Counted from the first letter of the stretch, positions 32,153-41,451 are shown. The stretch is DNA of 64,000 nucleotides from Virgibacillus sp. SK37 (GCF_000725285.1 NZ_CP007161.1:1-64000), one strand, 5' to 3'. The notes: generated from the letters alone by a model not told the origin. Numbers and translations: made by a program.

Positions 32153-33325
32153 ATGGAAATTGGGATAGATAAAATAGGATTTTATACACCACATCAATAT
32201 GTAGATATGAATAAATTGGCTGTGGCAAGAAATGTCGAACCGGAAAAGTTTACGATTGGAATTGGACAAGAAGAGATGGCCCTTGCACCCATCACCCAGG
32301 ATTCCGTTACCTTAGCTGCAAATGCAGCACTTCAGATCGTTAGCAAAGAGGACAAAGAAGTAATAGATTTTGTTATTTTTGGTACAGAATCAGGTATTGA
32401 CCACTCTAAATCAGGGGCAGTTTATGTACATAAATTGCTTGGTTTAAAGCCACAAGCCCGTGCAGTAGAAGTGAAGCAAGCCTGCTACGGTGCTACTGCT
32501 GCTATTCAAATGGCCAAAGGACATGTTGCTTTACATCCTGAAAGTAAGGTATTGGTATTAGGAGCTGATATAGCTCGTTACGGATTAAATACTTCTGGAG
32601 AAGCGACACAAGGAGCAGGTGCTGTTGCTCTATTAATTGGTGCCAATCCTGGGATTCTGGCTCTCGAAGATGAAGATGTTTATTTAACAAATGACATTAT
32701 GGATTTTTGGAGACCTATATATTCAGAACAGGCATTTGTTGATGGTAAATTTTCTAATGAACAATATATCCTGTTTTTCCAAAAAGTATGGGAGCAGTAT
32801 AAAGAGAAAACAGGACTTAATTTAGCTGACTTTGAGGCGATTTGTTATCACCTTCCATATACAAAAATGGGTTTGAAAGCTTTACGCACGGTAATTGATG
32901 AGGCCGAAGAACAAGACAAAGAGCGTTTATTGGGGAATTATAAAACAAGTACGCAATATAACCGCAGAGTTGGTAATATTTATACTGGTTCGCTCTATCT
33001 AAGTTTCTTATCACTTATTGAACAAGAGGAGACCTTAAAGTCAGGTTCTCGAATTGGTTTCTTTAGTTATGGCTCAGGTGCTGTCGGCGAGTTTTTCACA
33101 GGGGTTTTACAGCCGAATTACCGAGAACACTTAAATACGGAGCAACACGCTAAATTGTTTTCATCAAGAGAGGAACTATCAGTAGAACGCTATGAAGAGA
33201 TTTTTTCCAATACATTACCAACTGATGGATCTTCATTAGAGTTGGATGTGAAGCAGGACCCGGCACCTATCTGTTTAGCTGGTATCATTGACAATAAACG
33301 ACAATATATAAATAAATTAGACTAA
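32153..33325 (+). CDS. mvaS: Hydroxymethylglutaryl-CoA synthase
   Basis: Condenses acetyl-CoA with acetoacetyl-CoA to HMG-CoA, the entry into the mevalonate route. The 390-residue protein has the catalytic residues of the bacterial enzyme: E79 in GTESGID, C111 in VKQACYGAT, and the histidine in ICYHLPYTKM near 232. It also has GNIYTGSLYLSFLSL and FFSYGSGAVGEFF, typical of MvaS. ATG 32153 has AAGGGAG upstream. No other mevalonate gene is in the window, while ispE of the competing MEP route is at 60.4 kb. acsA next door supplies acetyl-CoA. Confidence 0.93.
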   Translation: MEIGIDKIGFYTPHQYVDMNKLAVARNVEPEKFTIGIGQEEMALAPITQDSVTLAANAALQIVSKEDKEVIDFVIFGTESGIDHSKSGAVYVHKLLGLKPQARAVEVKQACYGATAAIQMAKGHVALHPESKVLVLGADIARYGLNTSGEATQGAGAVALLIGANPGILALEDEDVYLTNDIMDFWRPIYSEQAFVDGKFSNEQYILFFQKVWEQYKEKTGLNLADFEAICYHLPYTKMGLKALRTVIDEAEEQDKERLLGNYKTSTQYNRRVGNIYTGSLYLSFLSLIEQEETLKSGSRIGFFSYGSGAVGEFFTGVLQPNYREHLNTEQHAKLFSSREELSVERYEEIFSNTLPTDGSSLELDVKQDPAPICLAGIIDNKRQYINKLD

Positions 33326-33368
33326 AGAAAAGCGCAAGCTACCATTACTGGTTACTTGCGCTTTTCTT
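33325..33368. terminator. Bidirectional terminator between mvaS and hmp
   Basis: AAGAAAAGCGCAAG pairs with CTTGCGCTTTTCTT; the A run on one side and T run on the other let it end both convergent genes. An inner CTACCA/TGGTTA pair extends the stem. Confidence 0.92.
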
Positions 33369-33370
33369 CT

Positions 33371-34597
33371 TTATGCTGTAATATCTTCTGCTGGTCCAAA
33401 AATCTCAAAATGAATATCTTTATCCTCTACCTGATGCTTTTTCAAGTTCTGGTAGGCTGCACGCATAAATCCTTTTGGCCCACAGAAGTAAAATGCTGCA
33501 TCGCTAGTCGGCAAAATTTCTCCTAGCCAATCTGCATCAATATATCCAATTTTATCACATACATCACCTTCACATGGTTTATCATACACAATATAACTTT
33601 CTACATTATTATATTGGTTACTAATTTCCGTTATTCTATCCTTCAGTGCGTGCACTTTACTTGATTGAGCTGCATGAATAAATACTACTTTTCTTTCCGG
33701 TTGCTCTTTAATTACCGTTTCTAACATACTAACCATTGGTGTGAGACCAACTCCCCCACTCATTAGTATTAATGGGCGATCATCATTCTTTTCCAAGTAG
33801 AAATCACCGGATGGAGCACTGATTGGTAAAATGGAGCCTTCTTCCACTTGCTCATGCAAGAAAGTAGAAACAACACCTGCAGGTAAATCACCGACAGGAT
33901 CCTCACGTTTTACACTAATTCGATAATGCCCTTCACCAGGCGCACAAGATAGGCTGTATTGGCGAAGATGATTATACTTTTCTCCCTCTATTTCTGCTTT
34001 TACTGTAATATATTGTCCAGGTTGATAAACAGGGAATGGCATTCCATCTACTGGTTCCAAATAGAAAGATGTAATAACATCACTCTCTTTAACCTTTTTG
34101 ATTACTTTAAAATCTCTAAAATCAACCCATCCACCGGTTGTGTTAAGTGTTTCCTCATACATTTCTTTCTCCACACTGATGAAAATATCAGCAATTACAC
34201 CATATGCTTTTTCCCATGCATTAATAATGTCATCAGTAGCTGCGTCCCCCAACACATCTTTGATGGCTAATAATAAATGCTTTCCAACGATCGGATATTG
34301 TTCGGGCTTAATATTCAAGCTTCTGTGCTTATGTGCGATCTGCTTTACATGGGGTAGAATTACCTCTAAATGATCAATATTGGCAGCTGCTGCATAAACC
34401 GTATTCGCAAGCGCTTTTGGTTGATCACCTTTTCGTTGATTTGTCTGATTAAAAATATTCTTTAGTTCCGGATGATTTCCGAGCATTAATTCATAAAAAC
34501 GTTTTGTAATTTCAGCACCGTGTTCTTGTAGAACAGGTACAGTAGCTTTAATAATATCCTTTGTTTCCTTATCTAATCCAACTGTTTGTGTAGTCAT
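33371..34597 (-). CDS. hmp: Flavohemoprotein, nitric oxide dioxygenase
   Basis: Converts nitric oxide to nitrate using oxygen and NADH. The 408-residue protein has an N-terminal globin domain (about 1-140; proximal histidine region near 85-90), an FAD-binding domain with QYSLSCAPG (RxYSxS-like), and an NAD-binding domain with LMSGGVGLTPMVSML and YFCGPKGFMRA. ATG 34597 has AAAGGGAGT upstream on the reverse strand. It is divergent from nsrR, with an NsrR-type operator in its promoter. Confidence 0.97.
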   Translation of the reverse strand: MTTQTVGLDKETKDIIKATVPVLQEHGAEITKRFYELMLGNHPELKNIFNQTNQRKGDQPKALANTVYAAAANIDHLEVILPHVKQIAHKHRSLNIKPEQYPIVGKHLLLAIKDVLGDAATDDIINAWEKAYGVIADIFISVEKEMYEETLNTTGGWVDFRDFKVIKKVKESDVITSFYLEPVDGMPFPVYQPGQYITVKAEIEGEKYNHLRQYSLSCAPGEGHYRISVKREDPVGDLPAGVVSTFLHEQVEEGSILPISAPSGDFYLEKNDDRPLILMSGGVGLTPMVSMLETVIKEQPERKVVFIHAAQSSKVHALKDRITEISNQYNNVESYIVYDKPCEGDVCDKIGYIDADWLGEILPTSDAAFYFCGPKGFMRAAYQNLKKHQVEDKDIHFEIFGPAEDITA

Positions 34598-34626
34598 AAC
34601 AGAGCACTCCCTTTAAAAATTAAAAG

Positions 34627-34643
34627 ATGTATTTTGAATACAT
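34627..34643. promoter_or_regulatory. NsrR operator at the hmp promoter
   Basis: ATGTATT-TTG-AATACAT is a perfect 7-3-7 palindrome matching the AT-rich NsrR site of B. subtilis. It lies directly downstream of the hmp -10 element, where bound repressor would block transcription. Confidence 0.85.
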
Positions 34644-34647
34644 GTTT

Positions 34648-34676
34648 ATTGTATAATGAAGTAAACACTATGACAA
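34648..34676 (-). promoter_or_regulatory. hmp promoter
   Basis: On the reverse strand TTGTCA (34676-34671), a 17-base spacer and TACAAT (34653-34648). The NsrR palindrome follows at once. Confidence 0.7.
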
Positions 34677-34736
34677 CAGTGAAAACGTCAATATATGTTA
34701 CAATTATGTGAAGATAGTAACAAGGAGCAGATGAAG

Positions 34737-35174
34737 ATGAATTTAAAAAAATATACCGATTATGGACTGCGTGTCCTCATTTTTACAGGTATGAAAAAAG
34801 ATGGAGAACTTGCTAGTATTAAAGAGATTTCCTCTGTTTATAATATTTCTACACATCATTTAGGAAAGATCGTACATCAATTAACCAAGCTGGAATTAGT
34901 AGAATCTATTCGTGGCAGAAATGGTGGTATTCGATTGGCAAAACCTGCAGATCAGATGAATGTGGGGAGAATTGTCCGGATATTGGAGAGTGATTTTACG
35001 GTTTTGGAGTGCTTTGATAAAGAAACAAATCATTGTGTTATTTCTCCTGGCTGTACATTAAAGCATGCATTAAATAAAGCACTCCAAGCCTTTTTTAAGG
35101 TATTGGATGAATATACGATTGCGGATTTAATTCATAATGAAGAAGAGCTCCGTCAATTAATGGGATTAAAATAA
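34737..35174 (+). CDS. nsrR: Nitric oxide-sensing repressor NsrR
   Basis: An Rrf2-family regulator whose iron-sulfur cluster reacts with nitric oxide, releasing repression of hmp. The 145-residue protein begins MNLKKYTDYGLRVL, has the winged-helix region to about residue 75 and the three cluster cysteines C92, C100 and C106 in ECFDKETNHCVISPGC, the same positions as in B. subtilis. ATG 34737 is nine bases after AAGGAG; ATG 34731 is the alternative. Divergent to hmp. Confidence 0.93.
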   Translation: MNLKKYTDYGLRVLIFTGMKKDGELASIKEISSVYNISTHHLGKIVHQLTKLELVESIRGRNGGIRLAKPADQMNVGRIVRILESDFTVLECFDKETNHCVISPGCTLKHALNKALQAFFKVLDEYTIADLIHNEEELRQLMGLK

Positions 35175-35178
35175 CTAT

Positions 35179-35203
35179 GTTTTAAATTTGTGACAGTGGG
35201 AAG
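35179..35203 (+). promoter_or_regulatory. Sigma-B-like promoter of the yfkM-like gene
   Basis: GTTTTA (35179-35184), a 13-base spacer and GGGAAG (35198-35203), one mismatch in each half from the sigma-B consensus GTTTAA/GGGWAW. yfkM of B. subtilis is a general stress gene, which supports the call. Confidence 0.45.
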
Positions 35204-35244
35204 ATATAATTATGTAATAACTCAACTAAAGGAGCGTATCGATA

Positions 35245-35760
35245 ATGAGCAAAAAAATAGCAACTGTACTAACAGATATGTTTGAAGATGTTGAATATAC
35301 AGATCCGGCAAAAGCATTTAAGGATGCTGGCCACGAAGTTGTTACAATTGAGAAGGAAAAGGGAAAAGAGGTTACTGGTAAAAATAAAGAAGCTACGGTA
35401 AAAATTGATCAGTCTATCGATGATGTAAAGCCAACTGATTTCGATGCATTATTTATTCCAGGTGGTTTTTCACCAGATCAATTACGTGCAGATGAGCGAT
35501 TTGTAAAATTCGCAAAGCATTTCATGGACGAAAAGAAACCAGTTTTTGCAATCTGCCACGGACCACAGTTATTAATAACAGCAAAAACACTAGAAGGAAG
35601 AAAGGCAACTGGATTTACCTCTATTCAAGTAGATATGGAATATGCAGGAGCTACTGTGGAAGACAAAGAAGTAGTTGTGTGCCAAGATCAGTTAGTAACC
35701 AGTCGTCAGCCGGATGATATTCCAGCTTTCAATCGTGAAGCATTAAATGTATTAAAATAA
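35245..35760 (+). CDS. yfkM: PfpI/DJ-1 family protein, YfkM-like (general stress protein 18)
   Basis: A 171-residue class I glutamine amidotransferase-like protein of the PfpI/DJ-1 group. The nucleophile elbow is AICHGPQ, and FIPGGFSPDQLR carries the conserved glutamate-loop region. Such proteins act as proteases, chaperones or glyoxalases; the role here is uncertain. ATG 35245 follows AAAGGAGCG. It is monocistronic and has a strong terminator. Confidence 0.85.
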   Translation: MSKKIATVLTDMFEDVEYTDPAKAFKDAGHEVVTIEKEKGKEVTGKNKEATVKIDQSIDDVKPTDFDALFIPGGFSPDQLRADERFVKFAKHFMDEKKPVFAICHGPQLLITAKTLEGRKATGFTSIQVDMEYAGATVEDKEVVVCQDQLVTSRQPDDIPAFNREALNVLK

Positions 35761-35795
35761 ACTTATCCCCCTAAGTTTAAATACACTCTGAGATA

Positions 35796-35832
35796 AATAA
35801 GCCCTCTGCAACGAGCAGAGGGGCTTATTATA
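35796..35832 (+). terminator. Terminator of the yfkM-like gene
   Basis: AATAAGCCC-TCTGC-loop-GCAGA-GGGGCTTATT with one bulge. The A- and T-rich flanks are modest. It may act in both directions, as sleL converges from the right. Confidence 0.75.
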
Positions 35833-35921
35833 TTTGGTTTGTATAAACATTTTAGTGAATGAAATCTCTCTATGGCAGGCAATAATCCTTCTATCTTGTT
35901 GTCTTGTCTAGGGGAAAATTA

Positions 35922-37211
35922 TTACTCAGGCTTTGTTACTGTAAATTGATCATCTAATAATAACCAGTTTTGCGGGAAGGCTAAGCCGAGCTTCCAATAA
36001 GCAATACCACGTAGACCTAATTCTCGAATTAAATTGAATTTGGCTTGAATGGATCTTGCATCTTCAAACCATACCTCATGTTGTTTACCAGCTTCATCCC
36101 AATACGTGAAAAAGGGAGCCTGAGCTGTCGTATCATATTGAATTTCCGCTTGTTCTCGCCTCGCCAAAGCAATTGCCTGCTGTGGACTAATGGCGCGGGC
36201 AGCGGGCCCACCTTGCTCAAACGGCAATGTCCAATCATACCCATATAAGTTCTGGCCTAAGAGAATTTTTTCAGGTGGTATTTCTGTTATTGCATATTCT
36301 ACTACTTTTCTCACCTCACTAATTGGTGATACGGCCATAGGAGGTCCATAACTATAACCCCATTCATATGTCATTAAGACAACCATATCGGCAATTTCTC
36401 CATGTGCGGCATAATCATGAGCCTCATACCACTGTCCAGTCTGAGTAGCACTTGTTTTAGGTGCTAAAGCAGTAGAAAGCATTAACCCTTCCTGTGCCAA
36501 TCGTTCTTTCGCTCTCCGTAAAAAGCGATTATATGCTTCTCGGTCTTCTGCCCTAAGAAATTCAAAATCAAAATGCACATCCTTAAAGCCAACTTCTTTA
36601 GCAACATTGATAATATTATCCAATAATGTATTTTGAACAGCTTGCACTGTTAAGATGATATGGCCAAGCTCCGCACTGAAAGACCCCTCTTCTAAATTAC
36701 TTACGACGAGCATAAGCCCGGTATTATCACCCTCAGCTATTTGCTTCAAATTACCTAAGGGAGGGGGAGACAATGTGCCATCTCTATTTACATTATAGTT
36801 GAATATAGCAAGATAGGTTAGATAGGGAGAAGTCTTGGTTGCTGCATTTTCTAACGTGCTGGAAACAGAATCCCCGGAAGGCTCAATATACGCCACAGAG
36901 GTTATCTCCCTTTTAGGCTGAGGTGGGATATATAGACGAAATCCCATCGGAAGAACAAAATTTGCAGGTAAATTATTTATTTGGATTAGTTCCTGGGGGG
37001 AAATCCCAAATTGCTGTCCGATGGAGTATAGCGTATCTCCTTGCTTAATAAAGTAAAATTGACCAATGATTGGAATAACAAGTGCCTGACCTACTACTAG
37101 GTTATTTGGTGCATCCAATTCATTGGCATTAATAATTTGCTGAATGGATGTATTATATAAATTTGCGATCCTGTACAGTGTATCACCTTGCTGGACGACG
37201 TGAATTTGCAA
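35922..37211 (-). CDS. sleL: Spore cortex-lytic glucosaminidase SleL (YaaH)
   Basis: Degrades spore cortex fragments during germination. Two LysM domains (about 2-47 and 52-95: VVQQGDTLYRIANLYN, IKQGDTLYSIGQQFG) precede a GH18 domain with the catalytic DxxE-type motif HFDFEFL and the segments TALAPKTSATQTGQWYEAHDY and GQNLYGYDWTLP. The TTG at 37211 is chosen: it is five bases after AAGGAAGGTGA and gives the usual N-terminus QIHVVQQGDT; GTG 37220 is the alternative. It corresponds in place and strand to B. subtilis yaaH. Confidence 0.93.
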   Translation of the reverse strand: MQIHVVQQGDTLYRIANLYNTSIQQIINANELDAPNNLVVGQALVIPIIGQFYFIKQGDTLYSIGQQFGISPQELIQINNLPANFVLPMGFRLYIPPQPKREITSVAYIEPSGDSVSSTLENAATKTSPYLTYLAIFNYNVNRDGTLSPPPLGNLKQIAEGDNTGLMLVVSNLEEGSFSAELGHIILTVQAVQNTLLDNIINVAKEVGFKDVHFDFEFLRAEDREAYNRFLRRAKERLAQEGLMLSTALAPKTSATQTGQWYEAHDYAAHGEIADMVVLMTYEWGYSYGPPMAVSPISEVRKVVEYAITEIPPEKILLGQNLYGYDWTLPFEQGGPAARAISPQQAIALARREQAEIQYDTTAQAPFFTYWDEAGKQHEVWFEDARSIQAKFNLIRELGLRGIAYWKLGLAFPQNWLLLDDQFTVTKPE

Positions 37212-37283
37212 GTAAGTCACCTTCCTTCTCCGTATGTGCTACTTACATACTATGAGAAGAAGGGGGAATATATACCTTCCTGA

Positions 37284-37817
37284 TTAAAAGGGATCTATAT
37301 TTGCCTTCATTACCGATCTCATTAGATACAAAGCATAATTGTTATTATCTGTTTCCTCTGAGGCCATACAATTTTTTGGTATATGCATATCAAATTGATA
37401 CATGTAAGCATCTTTCGCTGTAAATAAAATACATATATCTCCAGCTATACCTGCCATAATTAAATGTGTTTTTCCTAACTCATTTAATAATGATTGAAGA
37501 GGTGTTTGGAAAAATGCAGAATGCTGTGGTTTAATAAGAAAGTAATCACTGTCATCTGGTTTTAGCTCCTCAATAATTTCCTGGCTTCGGTCATTTTGAC
37601 AATGGTCTATGATTTTTCGGAAGTCTGCTTGCCACAAACCATAATGGTCGTTTACATAAATAATGGGTAAATTATTGTCTTTTGCATAGTTTTTGAGCTT
37701 TTTTAAGTGTGGAAGAATTTCCTTTGTATGTTCATATAGCTTCTCTCCACCTTCGAAGTCAAAATGATTTATAATATCAACAAATAAAACTGCAGTATTG
37801 TTTTGGGTATTCTCCAT
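37284..37817 (-). CDS. yaaI: Isochorismatase-family cysteine hydrolase YaaI
   Basis: A 177-residue cysteine hydrolase with the family triad: aspartate in FVDIINHFDF (about 13), lysine in IKPQHSAFF and cysteine in AGIAGDICILFTA (about 128). The cis-peptide G-I-A-G context is typical. Substrate unknown; the family hydrolyses amides or isochorismate. ATG 37817 follows AAAGGAGAA. It sits between sleL and tadA as in B. subtilis. Confidence 0.88.
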   Translation of the reverse strand: MENTQNNTAVLFVDIINHFDFEGGEKLYEHTKEILPHLKKLKNYAKDNNLPIIYVNDHYGLWQADFRKIIDHCQNDRSQEIIEELKPDDSDYFLIKPQHSAFFQTPLQSLLNELGKTHLIMAGIAGDICILFTAKDAYMYQFDMHIPKNCMASEETDNNNYALYLMRSVMKANIDPF

Positions 37818-37911
37818 TTAAATTCTCCTTTTTTGGACTGGACTAAGTAAAAGCTTAGGTATTCCATATTCATTTATTTCCTTTTTGTAGTTTTTAAAAC
37901 AAATTTCTTAA

Positions 37912-38388
<477 letters not shown>

Positions 38389-38406
38389 TGGTTCAATTAT
38401 TTTCCA

Positions 38407-38435
38407 TTGCATTTCTCTCCATTAATAGTTATAAT
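38407..38435 (+). promoter_or_regulatory. Promoter of the SRP RNA gene
   Basis: TTGCAT (38407-38412), a 17-base spacer and TATAAT (38430-38435), with the RNA 5' end about six bases on. Confidence 0.8.
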
Positions 38436-38439
38436 AATT

Positions 38440-38713
38440 AATGCCGTGCTAAGCGGGGAGGTAGCGGTGCCCTGTACTCGCAATCCGCTATAGCGAGGTC
38501 GAATTCCCATCCGAGGTGGAATGTCTTTATGGTCTGCCTTAAGGGAGTGGTGTTGACGCTTAGGTCCTGCGCAACAGAAACCCATGAATCCTGTCAGGTC
38601 CGGAAGGAAGCAGCAGTAAGTGGACATTTCTGTGTGCCGCGGGATCGCCTAAGCCGAGCCATGAACTTAAGTAACGCATAGGGACTTTCCATCAACGATG
38701 GGTGCACGGTATA
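38440..38713 (+). ncRNA. ffs: Signal recognition particle RNA (scRNA, long Bacillus type)
   Basis: The RNA partner of Ffh in co-translational membrane targeting. The conserved domain IV is present, GTCAGGTCCGGAAGGAAGC, with the GGAA tetraloop. The 5' end GCCGTGC pairs with 3' GCACGGT, enclosing an Alu-like domain, giving a long form of about 270 bases as in Bacillus. Its position between tadA and dnaX is conserved. Confidence 0.95.
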
Positions 38714-38721
38714 CATAGAAT

Positions 38722-38756
38722 GAAAATCTTCTGTCAGTGACAGAGGATTTTTTTAT
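38722..38756 (+). terminator. SRP RNA terminator
   Basis: AAAATCTTCTGTC-AGT-GACAGAGGATTTTTTT, a strong hairpin with T tract. Confidence 0.9.
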
Positions 38757-39080
38757 TGTTTGGAGATAATAGGCGCTCGCCACTATTACGCAGGAGTTTG
38801 GCTTTCTCCACTGCCGATTACCCTGTCTCCGGCGTATAATTTTCCATCCTAATCTATATTTAGCCTACCGAAGATAAACACCATCTTCCATGTGTGTATA
38901 TTCCATGCTATATCGTTTTCAACTTCATTCAGCAAAATCACTGTCTATTACTAGCTTTTTTTGACTTTTTTTGTAGAAAGCCTTGCTTTTTTCTAGTAAA
39001 ATGGCATAATTGCTCTCGTGTGTTTTAGTTCTAATTCACTAGGTACTATAATGTAATAAAAATACGGAGGAAATGACGAA
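38757..39080. other. Spacer after SRP RNA with one degenerate 40-bp repeat unit
   Basis: About 320 bases. CTGCCGATTACCCTG...CCGGCGTATA (about 38811-38840) resembles a single unit of the 40-bp array at 42.45 kb. A TATAAT at about 39044 and the ribosome site GGAGGAAATG before 39081 probably serve the Spo0E-like gene. Nothing else was recognised. Confidence 0.4.
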
Positions 39081-39272
39081 ATGGTACAAAAAGATTCAGC
39101 TTTAAACAAACTAATAACTGATATCATTATGTTGAAACAAGAGATGATGGCGTTAGGAATGCAATATGGCTTAAACGATGAACGAACCGTGGAGTGCAGC
39201 CAACAATTAGATGACCTGTTGAATAAACATTCGGAAATGGTACAACAAGAACCCTGCTTCATGACAATATAA
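39081..39272 (+). CDS. Spo0E-like aspartyl-phosphate phosphatase
   Basis: A 63-residue, mostly helical protein. It has the Spo0E-family signature SQQLDDLLNKH (S-x-x-L-D) in the second of two helices, the first being ITDIIMLKQEMMALGMQYG. Members remove phosphate from Spo0A and delay sporulation. The ATG at 39081 follows GGAGGAAATG. It has its own likely promoter and stands between the SRP RNA and dnaX. Confidence 0.78.
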   Translation: MVQKDSALNKLITDIIMLKQEMMALGMQYGLNDERTVECSQQLDDLLNKHSEMVQQEPCFMTI

Positions 39273-39333
39273 GTCACCTCGTTTTAACATAAAAATTCAC
39301 CCTTCCTTTAGAAATAAATTCTATCACCTATGG

Positions 39334-39363
39334 TTCACATTTACCCCTTAAATAGAGTATAAT
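39334..39363 (+). promoter_or_regulatory. Candidate dnaX promoter
   Basis: TTCACA (39334-39339), an 18-base spacer and TATAAT (39358-39363), 29 bases before dnaX. Confidence 0.5.
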
Positions 39364-39392
39364 AAAAAGAGATTGTAGAGGGGAATCATATT

Positions 39393-41081
39393 ATGAGCTA
39401 TCAAGCTTTATACCGCGTTTGGCGTCCTAGAAAATTCCAGGATGTCGTTGGACAAACACATATTACCCGAACATTGCAAAATGCAATTATCCAAGGGAAA
39501 TTTTCACATGCCTATTTATTCTCCGGTCCAAGAGGGACGGGGAAAACGAGTGCTGCGAAAATTTTTGCGAAGACGATTAATTGTGAACATGCACCAGTAA
39601 AAGAACCATGCAATGAATGTGCGGCATGCCGGGGTATTCAGGATGGTTCTATTTCAGATGTAATCGAGATTGATGCAGCTTCCAATACCAGTGTCGATGA
39701 CATTCGCGAAATTAGGGACAAGGTGAAATATGCATCTAGTGTTGTTCCTTACAAAGTATATATTATTGACGAAGTGCATATGATTTCTGTTAATGCATTT
39801 AATGCATTGCTAAAAACCTTGGAAGAGCCACCAAAGCATGTAGTATTTATTCTTGCTACAACGGAGCCGCACAAGATCCCATTAACCATTCTTTCCAGGT
39901 GTCAACGTTTTGATTTTAAGCCAATTTCCAATCAGGCAATAGTCGAGCGTATGCAAACGATTATTGGTACAGAAAATATTTCTGTTTCACCTGAAGCTCT
40001 GGAGACAGTAGCTTTGGCTGCTGAAGGCGGGATGCGTGATGCATTAAGCATTTTAGACCAAGCCATCTCTTATAGTGAGGAATCGGTCGAATTAGAGGAT
40101 GTATTGGCTGTTACTGGCGGAGTCTCACAACAAATTCTTAATCGCATTGTAAAGGCAATGTTCGAAAAGAATGTAGAAGATGCATTACAATTACTTGATG
40201 AACTGATCCAAAATGGTAAAGACCCGGGTCGATTTGTTTATGACATGATTTACTTTATGCGCGATTTACTACTTTTCAAGAGTGCACCAGATCTTGAAGG
40301 GTTACTTGAACGTGCCCGAGTGGAAGAGGAATTTACTCAGCTGGCTGACATAATTTCCATTGATTGGGTCCAACAGGCCATTATGCAATTAAATCAGTGC
40401 CAACAGGAAATAAAATGGACCAACAGTCCGAAAATATTTATAGAAATAACTATTTTAAGTCTTACAAATAGAGTTCAAAAAGAAGAAGCACCTTCAGAAT
40501 CCGGCGACACAGAAATGGTTTCTAAACTTACTTCAAGATTAGCTACACTGGAGAAAGAGCTGACCATGTTAAAGGAAAATCCGGTGGTTCAGTCGCAACC
40601 TGTCCCACAGCGAGAGACAAGAAGAGCGCCTGCCCGATCTTCAAAAAATGGTTTTAAAATTCCATATGATCGCATACGGGAAGCGTTAAAACAAGCTGGA
40701 AAACCAGCATTAAAAAATGTGCAATCCCACTGGGCTGATTTTCTAAGTAAATTAAAAACGACAAATGCACCTGCACATGCTACAATACAGGATAGTAAAC
40801 CAGCAGCAGCTTCAGATGAAATATTAATTGTGGCATTTAAATATGAGATACATTGCTCCTTATTTATGGATAACAGGGAGACGGTAGAATCTGTGTTGGA
40901 AACAGTGATGGGAAAAAAATTAACGATTATTCCTATCCCTGATAAAGCTTGGACAGAATTAAGAGCTGAATATATTAATAAACAAGAAAAACCTTCAGAA
41001 TCTGAACAAGAGCAAGCAGATCCATTAATTGAAGAAGCACGTAAGCTTGTTGGTGATGATTTGTTAGAAATACATGATTAA
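39393..41081 (+). CDS. dnaX: DNA polymerase III subunit gamma/tau
   Basis: The clamp-loader ATPase of the replicase. The 562-residue protein has Walker A GPRGTGKTS (about 45-53), a four-cysteine zinc module (CEHAPVKEPCNECAAC), Walker B VYIIDEVHMIS, the sensor segment LSRCQRFDF, and a long C-terminal tau extension after about residue 380. ATG 39393 follows GAGGGGAA. It heads the dnaX-yaaK-recR-yaaL group. Confidence 0.97.
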   Translation: MSYQALYRVWRPRKFQDVVGQTHITRTLQNAIIQGKFSHAYLFSGPRGTGKTSAAKIFAKTINCEHAPVKEPCNECAACRGIQDGSISDVIEIDAASNTSVDDIREIRDKVKYASSVVPYKVYIIDEVHMISVNAFNALLKTLEEPPKHVVFILATTEPHKIPLTILSRCQRFDFKPISNQAIVERMQTIIGTENISVSPEALETVALAAEGGMRDALSILDQAISYSEESVELEDVLAVTGGVSQQILNRIVKAMFEKNVEDALQLLDELIQNGKDPGRFVYDMIYFMRDLLLFKSAPDLEGLLERARVEEEFTQLADIISIDWVQQAIMQLNQCQQEIKWTNSPKIFIEITILSLTNRVQKEEAPSESGDTEMVSKLTSRLATLEKELTMLKENPVVQSQPVPQRETRRAPARSSKNGFKIPYDRIREALKQAGKPALKNVQSHWADFLSKLKTTNAPAHATIQDSKPAAASDEILIVAFKYEIHCSLFMDNRETVESVLETVMGKKLTIIPIPDKAWTELRAEYINKQEKPSESEQEQADPLIEEARKLVGDDLLEIHD

Positions 41082-41124
41082 TTTAAAATAATAAAATGAG
41101 CTGAATATAAAGGAGGAGTTTTCC

Positions 41125-41445
41125 ATGAAGGGTATGGGAAATATGGGTAACATGATGAAGCAAATGCAAAAAATGCAAAAGAAAATGATGAAAGCACAGG
41201 ATGAGCTTCACGAAATGACGTTTGAAGCATCTGCTGGTGGCGGAATGGTTACTGTTGTGGCAAATGGTAAAAAAGAAATTACAGATGTTCAAATTAAAGA
41301 AGAAGTGGTAGACCCTGATGATGTTGATATGCTACAAGATCTTATTCTTGCTGCAACCAATGATGTGTTGAAGCAAATTGATGATAAAACAAATGATACA
41401 ATGGGAGAGTTTACAAAAGGAATGAACATGCCAGGAATGTTCTAA
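41125..41445 (+). CDS. yaaK: YbaB/EbfC family nucleoid-associated protein
   Basis: A 106-residue DNA-binding protein of the YbaB/EbfC group, normally encoded between dnaX and recR. The N-terminal part is rich in M, K and Q ([19 protein letters not shown]), followed by the core [20 protein letters not shown] segment. ATG 41125 has a perfect AAGGAGG at 41110-41116. The methionine-rich start is longer than in many homologues. Confidence 0.94.
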   Translation: MKGMGNMGNMMKQMQKMQKKMMKAQDELHEMTFEASAGGGMVTVVANGKKEITDVQIKEEVVDPDDVDMLQDLILAATNDVLKQIDDKTNDTMGEFTKGMNMPGMF

Positions 41446-41451
41446 ATTGTT

